NCBI GenBank assembly: GCA_913777325.1
Contig: CAJYSA010000047.1
Span: 62,001-126,000, forward strand
From: an uncultured Sphingomonas sp.
Lineage (GTDB): Bacteria; Pseudomonadota; Alphaproteobacteria; Sphingomonadales; Sphingomonadaceae
Reading direction: 5' to 3'
Length of the DNA stretch: 64,000 bases
The position numbers were made by a program, and so were the translations under genes. The stretch's first letter is position 1. The number at the start of each line of letters is the position of its first letter. Positions 22,424 to 35,902 of the stretch are shown in pieces. The notes under the pieces were generated by a model that was not told the DNA's origin, made no database searches, and saw only the letters and a program-made list of their open reading frames with translations.

Positions 22424-24189
22424 AACCGGGCGATCGCCTCCGCCGCGATCATCCGCGCCTCACCATCCAGCCCGACCGCCCGCAACGCCGCGACGATGCG
22501 ATACAGCGCCGCCGGCGGCACATTCGCCCAGCTCCCCGCCTGCATCCCGACCGCCGCGAGCAGCAGGACGGTGCCGGGCTGCCCGGCCTCCACCGCGCGA
22601 TCCAGCGCGCGCGTCCAGGCGTTCTGCGCCGCGATCGGCACGGCCAATCGTTCCGCAAGGTCGGTCACCGCGCCGCCCGGCAAGCGGCCCAGGCCAGCCA
22701 TGCCCGCGAAGAACAGCTGCCGCTTCCGCTCCGCCAACGCCCCGGACGGCGCGTAATCGGTGACGGTGGCGGCGGGCAGTTGCGTGATCGCGTCCGGATC
22801 GGCGAGCAGCAGCATCGCCCAGCCATCGCTGCCGGCCGGAACCGCGCCCTGCCAACGCTGCGCGGTGCGATCCAGCCCGGCGGTCAGCATCGAGGCGATC
22901 AGGCGATTCGCCTGCGGCTCGTTGGCGGCGGCAGGCAGCCGCGCGGCGGCCCGCGCGGTCAGCACCAGCCGGGCATAGCGCGTCGCCGGGGTGTCGGCGG
23001 CGTCCCACAATTTGACCATCGCCGCGATCCGCGTCGCACGATCGTTGCCGACATAGGCGTCGCGCAGGGTGGCAGCGGTATTGGCGAGCGTGGCAGGCGC
23101 ATCGCCGCCATCGGCCAGCGCCGCATAGAGATCGACCATCGCCGCGCTCGACAGCACCCCCATCGCCGCCGCGCGATCCGCGGCCGCCGCCCGCTCCGCC
23201 AGCGGGATCGCCGGCGCCATCGCCTGCCACCCGCGCACCTGCGCGCCGACCGATGCATACAGCTCGTCGGGCACCGCCACCCCGGTCGCGGTGGCCAGGC
23301 CGAAGCGCCACGCGGTGAGCTGCACCACGGACGCCCATTCGATCGTCACCGCCTGCCGGCTGTTCAGCCCGGCGCCCATCACCTTTTGCGCGAGTTGCAG
23401 ATCGATTCCGCTCGCCACGCGGCGGCGGCGGATGTCGGTCACCAACGGCTGGGTTCGTACCGCGCCGGTCAGCCCGGCGCACATCGCGCGGGCGACGATC
23501 CAGCCACGCTCGCTATCGCCCGCGCCATCCGCCAGCGGGCACAGCCCGGCGGGATCGGCGGTGGCGAGCGCGGCCTGCATCCACACCGCGCGAAGCTTCG
23601 GCGTCACATTGTCGGTATCGACCGCCTGCGCGACCGCGCGCGCCGACACCGATTCGCCCATCCGCAGCAACAGCCACGCACGCTCGGCGGCGAAATCCGC
23701 ACCGTTCACGCGCGCTGGCGTGTTCACCTGCGCCACCAGCAGCCGACGCAGCCCGATCGACAGCCAGCGCGACGGCAAGGGCGCCGAGAGATAGCGCATC
23801 AGCCGCTCGACATATCGGCCATCGGCATCGCCGAACGCATCGCGCGCGAAGCCGTCATCGGCCCCCACCGCCGTCAGCGAGCGGCGCGCGAACGACGGCA
23901 GCACGTAACGCGGCGTCGGTGCCGGGCTGGGGCTTGCGGTCGGCGAGGGAAAAGGCAGCGGAGGAAGCGGGGGCAGCGGTCCCGCCGGGGTGGTTGCCTG
24001 CACGCGCGGCGCGGCGGGGGCAGCGCCCGGCGCGGGCGTTGGCGCGGCCGCCGGGGCGGACGACGGCGCCGCATCGCCGAAGCCGGGCGGCAACAGCGAT
24101 TCGGGTCGATCCTGCGCGATCGCCGCCGCCGCCAGGCCGAGCGCCGCGACGCCGGCCAGCGCGGCGCGTTTAGCCGGCGAGATTGCCAA
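22420..24189 (-). CDS. Secreted protein of unknown function, conserved between xerD and aroK
   Basis: A 589-residue protein with an N-terminal signal-like segment (residues 6-25) and a long Pro/Ala-rich linker up to about residue 95. A helical, alanine-rich body of 490 residues follows and seems to be made of repeated helix pairs, perhaps a TPR-like superhelix (many AERAWLLLRMGES-like segments). No catalytic motif was seen. Its stop overlaps the xerD ATG and its start overlaps the small membrane protein before it, so all three are one operon. A periplasmic scaffold or envelope role is only a guess. Confidence 0.6.
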   Translation of the reverse strand: MAISPAKRAALAGVAALGLAAAAIAQDRPESLLPPGFGDAAPSSAPAAAPTPAPGAAPAAPRVQATTPAGPLPPLPPLPFPSPTASPSPAPTPRYVLPSFARRSLTAVGADDGFARDAFGDADGRYVERLMRYLSAPLPSRWLSIGLRRLLVAQVNTPARVNGADFAAERAWLLLRMGESVSARAVAQAVDTDNVTPKLRAVWMQAALATADPAGLCPLADGAGDSERGWIVARAMCAGLTGAVRTQPLVTDIRRRRVASGIDLQLAQKVMGAGLNSRQAVTIEWASVVQLTAWRFGLATATGVAVPDELYASVGAQVRGWQAMAPAIPLAERAAAADRAAAMGVLSSAAMVDLYAALADGGDAPATLANTAATLRDAYVGNDRATRIAAMVKLWDAADTPATRYARLVLTARAAARLPAAANEPQANRLIASMLTAGLDRTAQRWQGAVPAGSDGWAMLLLADPDAITQLPAATVTDYAPSGALAERKRQLFFAGMAGLGRLPGGAVTDLAERLAVPIAAQNAWTRALDRAVEAGQPGTVLLLAAVGMQAGSWANVPPAALYRIVAALRAVGLDGEARMIAAEAIARL

Positions 24190-24307
24190 GCTCGACCGCC
24201 TTCTCGACGCGCGTCACGGGTTGCTCCGTGGCGCGCCCGGCGAGGAAGAACAGCGCGCCCAGCACGATCACCAGCAGCACGACGACGGAGACAATCAACC
24301 GGGTCAT
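24170..24307 (-). CDS. Small single-span membrane protein
   Basis: A 45-residue frame reading MTRLIVSVVVLLVIVLGALF, with one membrane helix followed by a charged tail. It overlaps the start of the secreted protein at 24189 by 20 bases, in line with coupled expression. An ATG at 24313 is an alternative start. It is divergent from aroK. Confidence 0.6.
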   Translation of the reverse strand: MTRLIVSVVVLLVIVLGALFFLAGRATEQPVTRVEKAVELGNLAG

Positions 24308-24406
24308 GAACATCCCAACCTGCACACGCGCGAACGATACGCGACCCCGGGCTTGCGCGTGCGTGCTGTTGCCGGGGACGGAACGCGCTGTATAGCCGCA
24401 GGGACG

Positions 24407-24970
24407 ATGTTGCAAAGCCCGCCCGTCCCGTCCCGCCGCCCGTCGCGTCGTCCGTTCCGCTGGACCGGGCGCCCGATCGTGCTGGTCGGCCTGATGGGCG
24501 CGGGCAAGTCGACGGTCGGCCGGCGGCTGGCGATGCGGCTCGCGCTGCCGTTCGTCGATGCCGACACCGAGATCGAGAGCGCGGCCGGCATGTCGATCGC
24601 GGATATCTTCGCGCAGTTCGGCGAGGATTATTTTCGCGACGGGGAGCGTCGGGTGATCCAGCGGCTGATCGACGGGCGGCCCAAGGTGATCGCCACCGGC
24701 GGCGGCGCGTTCGTCAACGACGAGACGCGCGCGCTGATCCTGTCGGACGCGTTGGCGATCTGGCTCGACGCGCCCGTCGAGGTGCTGGCCGAACGGGTGA
24801 GGCGCCGCGACACCCGCCCGCTGCTGCGCGGCAAGGATCCCGCCACGGTGCTGCGCGAGCTCGCCGCCATTCGCAATCCGCTCTACGCGCTGGCGCATCT
24901 GCGCATCCCCAGCGCCAATGCCCCGCACGACACGACGGTGCGCGCGATCATGGAGGCCTTGAAGAAATGA
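24407..24970 (+). CDS. aroK: Shikimate kinase
   Basis: A 187-residue enzyme that phosphorylates shikimate in aromatic amino acid synthesis. Walker A is GLMGAGKST at residues 28-36, the shikimate-binding DADTEIE and FRDGERR segments follow, and the ATGGGAFV loop is present. The start ATG at 24407 leaves a 22-residue basic extension before the first strand. The stop overlaps aroB (ATGA). Confidence 0.93.
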   Translation: MLQSPPVPSRRPSRRPFRWTGRPIVLVGLMGAGKSTVGRRLAMRLALPFVDADTEIESAAGMSIADIFAQFGEDYFRDGERRVIQRLIDGRPKVIATGGGAFVNDETRALILSDALAIWLDAPVEVLAERVRRRDTRPLLRGKDPATVLRELAAIRNPLYALAHLRIPSANAPHDTTVRAIMEALKK

Positions 24971-26067
24971 CGACCGTGACGGTGGCGCTGGGCGACCGCA
25001 GCTATGACGTGCGGATCGAGCCGGGCCTGCTGTCGCGCGCGGGCGCGGCACTGGCGCCGATCGTCGGGAAGCGCCCGGTCGTGATCGTGGCGGACGCCAA
25101 TGTCGTCGGGCATCTCGCGACGCTGACCGCCTCGCTTGACGCCGAGGGCATCGCTCATGCCGAGATCGTCTTGCCCGCCGGCGAGGGATCGAAGAGCTGG
25201 GCGACGCTGGAGCGCCTGACCGACGAGCTGCTCGCGCTCGGCGTCGAGCGCGGCGATCATGTCGTGGCGCTGGGCGGCGGCGTGATCGGCGACCTGGTGG
25301 GCTTCGCCACCGCGATCCTGAAGCGCGGCTGCGGCTTCGTGCAGGTGCCGACGACGCTGCTGGCGCAGGTCGATTCGTCGGTCGGCGGGAAGACCGGGAT
25401 CAACGCGCGCGCCGGCAAGAACCTGGTCGGTGCCTTCCACCAGCCCAGGATCGTGCTGATCGACCCCGACGTGCTCGACACCCTGCCCGCGCGACAGGTG
25501 CGTGCGGGCTATGCCGAGGTCGTCAAATACGGGCTGATCGACGACGCCGGGTTCTTCGCCTGGTGCGAGGCGAACGGAACGGCACTGCTGGCGGGCGATT
25601 CCGGTGCGCGCGTCCACGCGATCGCCCATGCCGTCGCCGCCAAGGCGCGGATCGTCGGCGAGGACGAGTTCGAGACCACGGGGCGCCGCGCGCTGCTCAA
25701 CCTGGGCCACACGTTCGGCCATGCGCTGGAGGCCGAGGCCGGCTTCTCCGACCGCCTGTTGCATGGCGAGGCGGTGGCGGCGGGCTGCGGCCTGGCCTTC
25801 GCCTTCTCCGCGGCGACCGGGCGTTGTTCGACCGAGGACGCGGCACGCGTCGCGGCGCATTGGCGCGACAGCGGGCTGCCCGACGGCCTTGCCGCCACCG
25901 GCATCACCGCCCCCGCCGCCCGGCTGGTCGACCACATGCGCCACGACAAGAAGATGGCGGCGGGCACCCTGCCCTTCCTGCTCGCGCACGGCATCGGGCG
26001 GACGTACCTCGACAAGACCGTGGCGCTGGGCGAGGTCGCGGCGTTCCTCGGCGAGTCGGGGCGGTAG
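24967..26067 (+). CDS. aroB: 3-dehydroquinate synthase
   Basis: A 366-residue enzyme that converts DAHP to 3-dehydroquinate using NAD and a metal ion. Characteristic stretches are GGGVIGDLVGFAT, the PTTLLAQVDSSVGGKTGIN segment, the metal His in NLGHTFGHALEAEAG and DKK in HDKKMAAG. It overlaps aroK by four bases, so aroK-aroB form a classical operon. Confidence 0.96.
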   Translation: MTTVTVALGDRSYDVRIEPGLLSRAGAALAPIVGKRPVVIVADANVVGHLATLTASLDAEGIAHAEIVLPAGEGSKSWATLERLTDELLALGVERGDHVVALGGGVIGDLVGFATAILKRGCGFVQVPTTLLAQVDSSVGGKTGINARAGKNLVGAFHQPRIVLIDPDVLDTLPARQVRAGYAEVVKYGLIDDAGFFAWCEANGTALLAGDSGARVHAIAHAVAAKARIVGEDEFETTGRRALLNLGHTFGHALEAEAGFSDRLLHGEAVAAGCGLAFAFSAATGRCSTEDAARVAAHWRDSGLPDGLAATGITAPAARLVDHMRHDKKMAAGTLPFLLAHGIGRTYLDKTVALGEVAAFLGESGR

Positions 26068-26101
26068 CGCGCGGCGCGCTGGACCCGCGAGCCACCCATC
26101 C

Positions 26102-26184
26102 CCGTTCGTACTGAGCTTGTCGAAGTACGTGAACGTGGCAGAGCGTCTGGGACACGCACTTCGACAAGCTCGGTGCGAACGGCT
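26102..26184. repeat. REP-like palindromic element (TTCGACAAGCTC type)
   Basis: Two arms of about 30 bases (26102-26131 and 26155-26184) are inverted copies containing CTGAGCTTGTCGAAGTACG and CACTTCGACAAGCTCGGTG, around a 23-base spacer. The same family recurs inside carA (36690-36762). It lies between aroB and the next gene and may act as a hairpin. Confidence 0.8.
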
Positions 26185-26253
26185 GAGCTACCACCACATC
26201 ACGGAACGCTGCTTCCGACCGCCCGTTACGGTGGCTCTGCCAAGGAGAGCCGC

Positions 26254-27078
26254 ATGCCGTATGTGAAGACCCGCGACGGGACCGATATCTACGTCAAGGA
26301 TTGGGGCGAGGGCCGTCCGGTCGTCCTGATCCATGGCTGGCCGCTGTCCTCCGACAGTTGGGATCCGCAGATGAAGGCGCTGGCCGACGCCGGCTTCCGC
26401 GCGATCGCCTACGACCGGCGCGGCTTCGGGCGCTCGGGTCAGCCGTGGTCGGGCTATGACTACGATACGCTGACCGACGACCTGCACGACGTGATGGAAG
26501 CCGCCGGCGCGATGGAGGACGTGACGCTGGTCGGCTTCTCGATGGGCGGCGGCGAAGTCGCGCGCTACCAGAGCCGCCATGACGGCAAGGGCGTGATCTC
26601 CGCCGCGCTGATCAGCTCGGTCGTGCCATACATGCTGAAGACCGACGACAATCCCGACGGCGTGCCCGAAGAGACGCTGGCCGAGATCGCGGACGGCATC
26701 CTGAAGGATCGCCCGAACTTCTTCCGGACGTTCTTCAAGGACTTCTTCGGGGTCGGCTACGTCACCAGCCCGGTCAGCGAGGCGACGCTCGACTGGGCGT
26801 GGCGGATCGCGATGCAGGCCGGGTTGCAGCCGACGCTGAAGTGCGCGGAAAGCTTCGGCCACACCGATTTCCGCCCCGACCTGCCGGCCTTCCGCGTGCC
26901 GACGCTGGTGCTCCACGGCACGGCGGACAAGACAGTGCCGATCGACACCAGCGGTCGCGCGGCGGCGGCGGGCATCGCGAACGCGCAACTGGTGGAATAT
27001 GACGGCGCGCCGCACGGCCTGTTCGCCACCGAAGGCGACCGGCTGACGCAGGACCTGTTGACCTTCCTGGGGCGGTAG
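26254..27078 (+). CDS. Alpha/beta hydrolase, non-heme chloroperoxidase/esterase type
   Basis: A 274-residue serine hydrolase. The nucleophile elbow is GFSMGG with Ser near position 98, the acid lies in LHGTADKTVP and the His in GAPHGLF. The oxyanion-hole LIHGWPLSSD near residue 30 matches the bacterial non-heme haloperoxidases and aryl esterases, which act on small esters; the true substrate is unknown. The ATG at 26254 has AAGGAG eight bases before it. Confidence 0.85.
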   Translation: MPYVKTRDGTDIYVKDWGEGRPVVLIHGWPLSSDSWDPQMKALADAGFRAIAYDRRGFGRSGQPWSGYDYDTLTDDLHDVMEAAGAMEDVTLVGFSMGGGEVARYQSRHDGKGVISAALISSVVPYMLKTDDNPDGVPEETLAEIADGILKDRPNFFRTFFKDFFGVGYVTSPVSEATLDWAWRIAMQAGLQPTLKCAESFGHTDFRPDLPAFRVPTLVLHGTADKTVPIDTSGRAAAAGIANAQLVEYDGAPHGLFATEGDRLTQDLLTFLGR

Positions 27079-27087
27079 ATCGGCGCC

Positions 27088-27163
27088 GTCATTGCGAGCG
27101 CACGCGAAGCAATCCAGGGCGTCCTGATCCGGCTCTGGATTGCTTCGCTGCGCTCGCAATGAC
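27088..27163. repeat. Palindromic element with CATTGCGAGCG arms
   Basis: Arms at 27088-27117 and 27135-27163 are near-perfect inverted copies containing GTCATTGCGAGCG and CGCTCGCAATGAC, with AGCAATCCAG inside each arm and a 17-base loop. It is a second repeat family distinct from the TTCGACAAGCTC type. No T run follows, so it is a dispersed palindrome rather than a terminator. Confidence 0.7.
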
Positions 27164-27282
27164 GGAAGGCATGGCGATTTCCGTCACCGCCATCACCACC
27201 CCCGCAAAGACCGAATGTCCTGGGTGAACGCCGTTTCGCCAGCAACCATGACATCCGGATGTATCCGGGACCATACATGCCG

Positions 27283-27597
27283 TCACTTCAGCGGAACGAT
27301 CACCTCGTCCGGGTGCGCGACGTTCAGTTCCTTGCGCACCAGTTCGTCGACCATGTCGGGATTGGCATGGCGCGGATCGAGCAGCGCCACGCGGTTCTGG
27401 AGCATGAGGCGGCGCTGATCCAGTTCCGCATAATGCCGCTCCCGCGACACCAACTGGCGCTTGTAGTCACCCAGCGCGATAAGGCCGTTCGGCCCCAGGA
27501 CCGCATACGCGCCGAAAAACGCCATCACCGCCACCGCCAACGCGGGAAAGGCGGCGCGACGAAGCGTCTGCGACAGGCGATTTGACGTGCGGGACAT
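27283..27597 (-). CDS. ftsB: Cell division protein FtsB-like (DivIC family)
   Basis: A 104-residue bitopic protein: one membrane helix (AFPALAVAVMAFFGAYAVL) followed by a coiled coil (YKRQLVSRERHYAELDQRRL) and the VDELVRKELN box of FtsB/DivIC. It links FtsQ and FtsL in the divisome. The ATG at 27597 is chosen because the membrane helix then lies 25 residues in. It follows enolase on the same strand, the common order in proteobacteria (eno-ftsB). Confidence 0.85.
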   Translation of the reverse strand: MSRTSNRLSQTLRRAAFPALAVAVMAFFGAYAVLGPNGLIALGDYKRQLVSRERHYAELDQRRLMLQNRVALLDPRHANPDMVDELVRKELNVAHPDEVIVPLK

Positions 27598-27642
27598 GGC
27601 GACCGCGATTCTCGCGAGTCGCCACGCCCTTGGCAAGCCCTA

Positions 27643-28935
<1,293 letters not shown>

Positions 28936-29058
28936 CTATTTTCCTGCCGCAGCGGCAGGGCACGGCGCCTCCTAGCGGGCGCCCGGCGATGCTGCAACGC
29001 GATGGAACCGGCGGCGCGGCCACCGGGTTGTTTGACCTCGACCAGGGAAGGATAGATC

Positions 29059-29589
29059 ATGGCCGACGAGCAGGATCGCGATACGCTCCAGCATTCCAAT
29101 CCGGCGGATGCGTCTCCGCCGCCCGCCGACGCCGCCTTCACGCCTGCCGCGCCGCTGAAGGACGCGGGCGTGGAATTCTCCCCCGAGGAGAAGGCAACGG
29201 GCGGCAGCACGCTGGCCGACGCCAAGCAGACGGTGCGCGACCACGTGTCCAAGGGCCGCGAACAGGCCGCCGACAAGGCGCGCGGGTTGGCCGAGGACGG
29301 CAAGGCGAAGGCCACCGACGCGCTGGCACAACTGTCGCAGTTGCTGACCGATGCCGCCGGGCAGGTGGATGACAAGCTGGGCGCGCAATACGGCCAGTAT
29401 GCGCGTTCGGCGGCGGACCGCGTTCAGGGCTTCTCCAGCGCCATCGACCAGAAGAGCGTGGACGATCTGATCGCCGACGCGCGCGAGCTGGTGCGCAAGA
29501 GCCCCGAGGTCGCGGTGGGCATCGCCGCCGGCGTCGGCTTCGTCGTGGCGCGGCTGCTCGGCTCGGCCATCGATCAGCGCGATGCCTGA
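29059..29589 (+). CDS. Helical protein with C-terminal membrane anchor (ElaB/YqjD-like)
   Basis: A 176-residue protein: a disordered acidic/Pro-rich N-terminus, a long coiled-coil middle (TVRDHVSKGREQAADKARGL and following), then a C-terminal segment PEVAVGIAAGVGFVVARLL that resembles the membrane anchor of ElaB/YqjD ribosome-associated stress proteins. It is the first of four overlapping or adjacent genes, which suggests a membrane-linked stress module. Confidence 0.6.
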   Translation: MADEQDRDTLQHSNPADASPPPADAAFTPAAPLKDAGVEFSPEEKATGGSTLADAKQTVRDHVSKGREQAADKARGLAEDGKAKATDALAQLSQLLTDAAGQVDDKLGAQYGQYARSAADRVQGFSSAIDQKSVDDLIADARELVRKSPEVAVGIAAGVGFVVARLLGSAIDQRDA

Positions 29590-29932
29590 TCGAATGTCCG
29601 ATCGGATGGACGTGCGCGACCGCATCTTGCCGGAAAGCATCCCGCAACTGGTAACCCAGCTGGCAACGGACGCGCGCGAGGTCGCGACGGCGGAGATCGC
29701 GCTGGCCAAGGCCAAGGCGATGTTCGCAGTCACCCGCTACAAGACCGCCGCGATTCGCTTTGCGATCGCCGGCGTCCTGGGTCTGGCGGCGCTGATCGCG
29801 TTGCTGGTCGGCGCGATCATGGCGTTGGCGACGGTGATCGGCCCCGGCTGGGCGACGCTGGCGGTGGTGGGGATCGTTCTGGTGATCGCCGCGCTGCTCG
29901 CGCTGTCGGGCAAGAAGGCGCTCGCCGCATGA
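29582..29932 (+). CDS. Phage-holin-like membrane protein (YqjE type)
   Basis: A 116-residue protein with a helical N-terminus and two membrane segments (FAIAGVLGLAALIALLVGAI and ATLAVVGIVLVIAALLALSG), the pattern of the Phage_holin_3_6/YqjE family. In bacterial chromosomes this family is not a lysis protein but sits in yqjD-yqjE-yqjK clusters, as here. It overlaps the preceding gene by eight bases. Confidence 0.7.
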   Translation: MPDRMSDRMDVRDRILPESIPQLVTQLATDAREVATAEIALAKAKAMFAVTRYKTAAIRFAIAGVLGLAALIALLVGAIMALATVIGPGWATLAVVGIVLVIAALLALSGKKALAA

Positions 29933-30261
29933 GTGCCGAGGACGTCGCCCTGGCGGAGGCCCGCGCCAGCGAAGCGCGACGCCGGCTCGATGGGACGGTC
30001 GAGCGCCTGCAGACCGAGCTGGAACCCCGCCGATTGGCCCGGGTCGCGCTGGCCGAGGTCACCGAGGGCGGCGAGCGCGTCGCACGCGCCGGCGCCGATG
30101 TCGCGCGGCGCAATCCCGGCGTGCTTGCCGGGGGCGCGACGTTGCTGGTCGCGCTGGTGACCGGTCGCCAGATCGCCCGGATGTTCGGCAAGAAGAAGCG
30201 GCAGAAGCAATTGCCGTCCCCACAGGATGTAGCCTCATCGGCCGAAAGGATTGGATCATGA
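29929..30261 (+). CDS. DUF3618-like membrane-associated protein
   Basis: A 110-residue protein with an N-terminal coiled coil (EARASEARRRLDGTVERLQ) and one membrane segment (PGVLAGGATLLVALVTG) followed by a basic tail. The layout is that of DUF3618, which accompanies holin-like YqjE proteins. It overlaps its neighbours by four bases on each side. Confidence 0.65.
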   Translation: MSAEDVALAEARASEARRRLDGTVERLQTELEPRRLARVALAEVTEGGERVARAGADVARRNPGVLAGGATLLVALVTGRQIARMFGKKKRQKQLPSPQDVASSAERIGS

Positions 30262-30695
30262 CCGACGTGAACAAGGATCGGGAGCAGCACGGTCGCCTTG
30301 ATCAGGCGCGTGAAACCGCCGCGCAGGTGATCGACAACGCGCGCCACCGCGCCAGCGACGCCGCGCATGCGACCGCCGAAACGCTGGAATCGAATCCGAT
30401 CGGCGTGCTGGTGGGCGGGCTGGTCGTGGGCGCGGCGATCGCCGCGATCCTGCCGCGCAGCCAGCGCGAGAAGGAATTGCTATCGGGTGTCGGGCGCAAG
30501 ATCAACGCGGCCGCGGTCGCTGCGCTGGCCGCCGCCAAGGATGCCGGGCGCGCGGAGCTCGACCAGTTGGGCCTGACCCCGAATGCCGCCCGCGATCAGG
30601 CGAAGTCGCTTTTTCAGGGTGTGCTGAAGGCGGCGAGCACCGCCGGCTCGGCAGCGGCACAGGCCGGGAAGGATCAGGTCAAGAGCACGTCCTGA
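30258..30695 (+). CDS. YtxH-like protein with membrane segment
   Basis: A 145-residue protein with a helical N-terminus (DQARETAAQVIDNARHRASD), one hydrophobic segment (GVLVGGLVVGAAIAAIL) and a long Ala-rich C-terminal helix. It completes the four-gene cluster with the preceding genes. Function is unknown; an envelope stress role is suggested by the neighbours. Confidence 0.55.
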   Translation: MTDVNKDREQHGRLDQARETAAQVIDNARHRASDAAHATAETLESNPIGVLVGGLVVGAAIAAILPRSQREKELLSGVGRKINAAAVAALAAAKDAGRAELDQLGLTPNAARDQAKSLFQGVLKAASTAGSAAAQAGKDQVKSTS

Positions 30696-30880
30696 CCCCT
30701 TCAAAGCGCGCGCCGTCCGCGCTAGGAGAACGCAGGAGCCGCCCGCGCGACCGTGGCGGCGCCTCGTGCAGCAGGGAGAGAGCCGATCGACATGCCGATG
30801 CATGATCGAACAGCTCCTGTTGCGCGGGCGTCACGCGGTCGCTTGGTCGGTGTTCGTTCAATTTAAGCGGGAGCGCGTGC

Positions 30881-31111
30881 ATGAGCAAGCTTCACCTGGT
30901 GTTCGGCGGCCGCGTGAGCGACCCGCGCACCCTCGAATTCAGTGACCTGTCCTCGATCGATATTGTCGGGGTGTTCCCCGATTATGCCAGCGCCGAGAAG
31001 GCATGGCGCGCCGCCGCGCAGCGCACCGTCGACGATGCCGAGATGAAATATGTCGTGGTCCACCTGCATCGGTTGCTGGAACCGGACCTGCTCGGCAAGG
31101 CCGACGCCTGA
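30881..31111 (+). CDS. DUF4170-like small protein
   Basis: A 76-residue protein of the form MSKLHLVFGGRVSDPRTLEF, then IVGVFPDYASAEKAWRAAA. It resembles DUF4170, short alphaproteobacterial proteins of unknown role. Its start follows a GGGAG site. A hairpin (GCTTCGGAG, 31134-31142, with its complement at 31156-31164) follows the stop and may end the transcript. Confidence 0.6.
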   Translation: MSKLHLVFGGRVSDPRTLEFSDLSSIDIVGVFPDYASAEKAWRAAAQRTVDDAEMKYVVVHLHRLLEPDLLGKADA

Positions 31112-31221
31112 CCGTCGCTCCTGTCGGCGCAATGCTTCGGAGTTCGGGCCTCCGGCTCCGAAGCGCGTCGCATCGATTGGCTCGCGGCGTCGGTGACCGA
31201 CTTCGCGCGTGATCGTGTCGT

Positions 31222-31998
31222 TCAGAATAGCTCGTCGAGCGCGCGGTGCAGGTCGCTTCGCTCCGGCTCCAACTCGTCGATCCCGGGCGCATCGAGGAAG
31301 GCGCGCTGAGCCAGGGCGCCGAACCCGCCAAGATCCCGCCGGCCGATGAAGATGTCGCGATAGGGGTCGCCGACGCCCAGCCGTCCGACATCGATACACC
31401 CGACGACGGCCCCCTCGGCATCGAGGATGATGTTCCCCAGCGAGAAATCGCCGTGGACGATCACGCGCCCTTGCGCATGACCGGCAAGCGCCTCGACCTT
31501 CGCCAATACGCGTTCGGCGGGCCAGCCGGCATGTTCGTCGTCGAAATCGTCGATGTCGACGCGCCCTTCCGCGACCAGCCGCCGCACAGCGGGCAGCCAC
31601 CCGGCGACACTGGAGTCGAAGGGACAGTCGTCGATCGGCAAGGCATGCAAGCGGCGCAGGAACGCCGCCAGCGTCCGCGCCACCTCGGCCGCGCGTTGGC
31701 TCTCCGCCTTGATGAGGTCACCCGCCGACACGCCGGGCAGCGCCGTCATCAGCAGCCACGTCGCGTCGCCATCATCGGCGCGCGCGACGATGCGCGGCGC
31801 GTCGATCCGTCGGTCCAGCCACTCCAGCCGCCCGGCCTCGTCCGCGACCAGTTCCGCCGCGGCGCCCTCGCCAACCTTCAGGAAGTAATCGCGGTGCGCA
31901 CCGGTCGCGCGATACACCGCCGCCCCGGACTGGCCGGCGTGGACCTGCGACAGGACGCGATCGCCGACGTGCGCCGCGATCGCGTCCGGCCATCGCAC
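31222..31998 (-). CDS. Aminoglycoside phosphotransferase-family kinase, APH(3')-like
   Basis: A 258-residue kinase of the APH fold. The catalytic loop is HGDFSLGN and the metal-binding segment is IDVGRLGVGDPYRD, both close to APH(3') resistance enzymes; the length also matches. Chromosomal location beside greA and high-GC codon use suggest an ancestral gene. It may phosphorylate kanamycin-type drugs or another small molecule; the sequence cannot decide. It starts one base after greA stops, so the two are co-transcribed. Confidence 0.75.
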   Translation of the reverse strand: MRWPDAIAAHVGDRVLSQVHAGQSGAAVYRATGAHRDYFLKVGEGAAAELVADEAGRLEWLDRRIDAPRIVARADDGDATWLLMTALPGVSAGDLIKAESQRAAEVARTLAAFLRRLHALPIDDCPFDSSVAGWLPAVRRLVAEGRVDIDDFDDEHAGWPAERVLAKVEALAGHAQGRVIVHGDFSLGNIILDAEGAVVGCIDVGRLGVGDPYRDIFIGRRDLGGFGALAQRAFLDAPGIDELEPERSDLHRALDELF

Positions 31999-31999
31999 G

Positions 32000-32476
32000 T
32001 CAGATGAACTCGATCTTCGACACCAGATAATAACGGTCGCCGGCCGGCACGGACACCTCGACCTCGTCGTCGACGCTGCGCCCGATCAACGCGCGGCCCA
32101 GCGGCGAATTGTAGCTGATCCGCCCGGTCTTGGCGTCCGCCTCGGTCTGCCCGACGATCTGGTAACGGACCGGCTTGTCGTCCTCGTCCATCAGCGTCAC
32201 AGTCGCGCCGAACACGATCTTGTCGCCCGACAGGTCGCGCGGGTCGATGATCTGCGCGCGGCTCAGCTTGTCCTCGATATCGGCGATCGTCGCCTCGACC
32301 TGCCCCTGCCGCTCCTTGGCGGCGTGATATTCGGCGTTTTCCGACAGGTCGCCGTGCGCGCGCGCTTCCTCGATCGCATCGACGATCAGCGGGCGCTCGG
32401 TCTTCAGCCGTTTCAGATCCGCAGTCAGCTTTTCGTAGCCTTCCTGCAGCATCGGCATCTTCTCGACGGTCGCCAT
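32000..32476 (-). CDS. greA: Transcription elongation factor GreA
   Basis: A 158-residue factor that enters the RNA polymerase secondary channel and stimulates cleavage of backtracked RNA. The N-terminal coiled coil carries the catalytic-tip acids ([20 protein letters not shown]), and the FKBP-like C-domain contains [12 protein letters not shown] and YYLVSKIEF. Length is exactly that of the family. Confidence 0.97.
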   Translation of the reverse strand: MATVEKMPMLQEGYEKLTADLKRLKTERPLIVDAIEEARAHGDLSENAEYHAAKERQGQVEATIADIEDKLSRAQIIDPRDLSGDKIVFGATVTLMDEDDKPVRYQIVGQTEADAKTGRISYNSPLGRALIGRSVDDEVEVSVPAGDRYYLVSKIEFI

Positions 32477-32556
32477 CGCTTGTCCTTCAAAAACGCGTCC
32501 CCGGGACGGCCCCTCCCTAAGAAGCCGCCCCTGCCATCAGCACGAATGTCCGGGGA

Positions 32557-35901
<3,345 letters not shown>

Positions 35902-35902
35902 A

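Noticed and set aside
29582-29932. Holin-like gene as evidence of another prophage
   Set aside because: YqjE-type holin-like proteins are normal chromosomal genes and its neighbours are ElaB- and DUF3618-like, with no lysis or structural genes.
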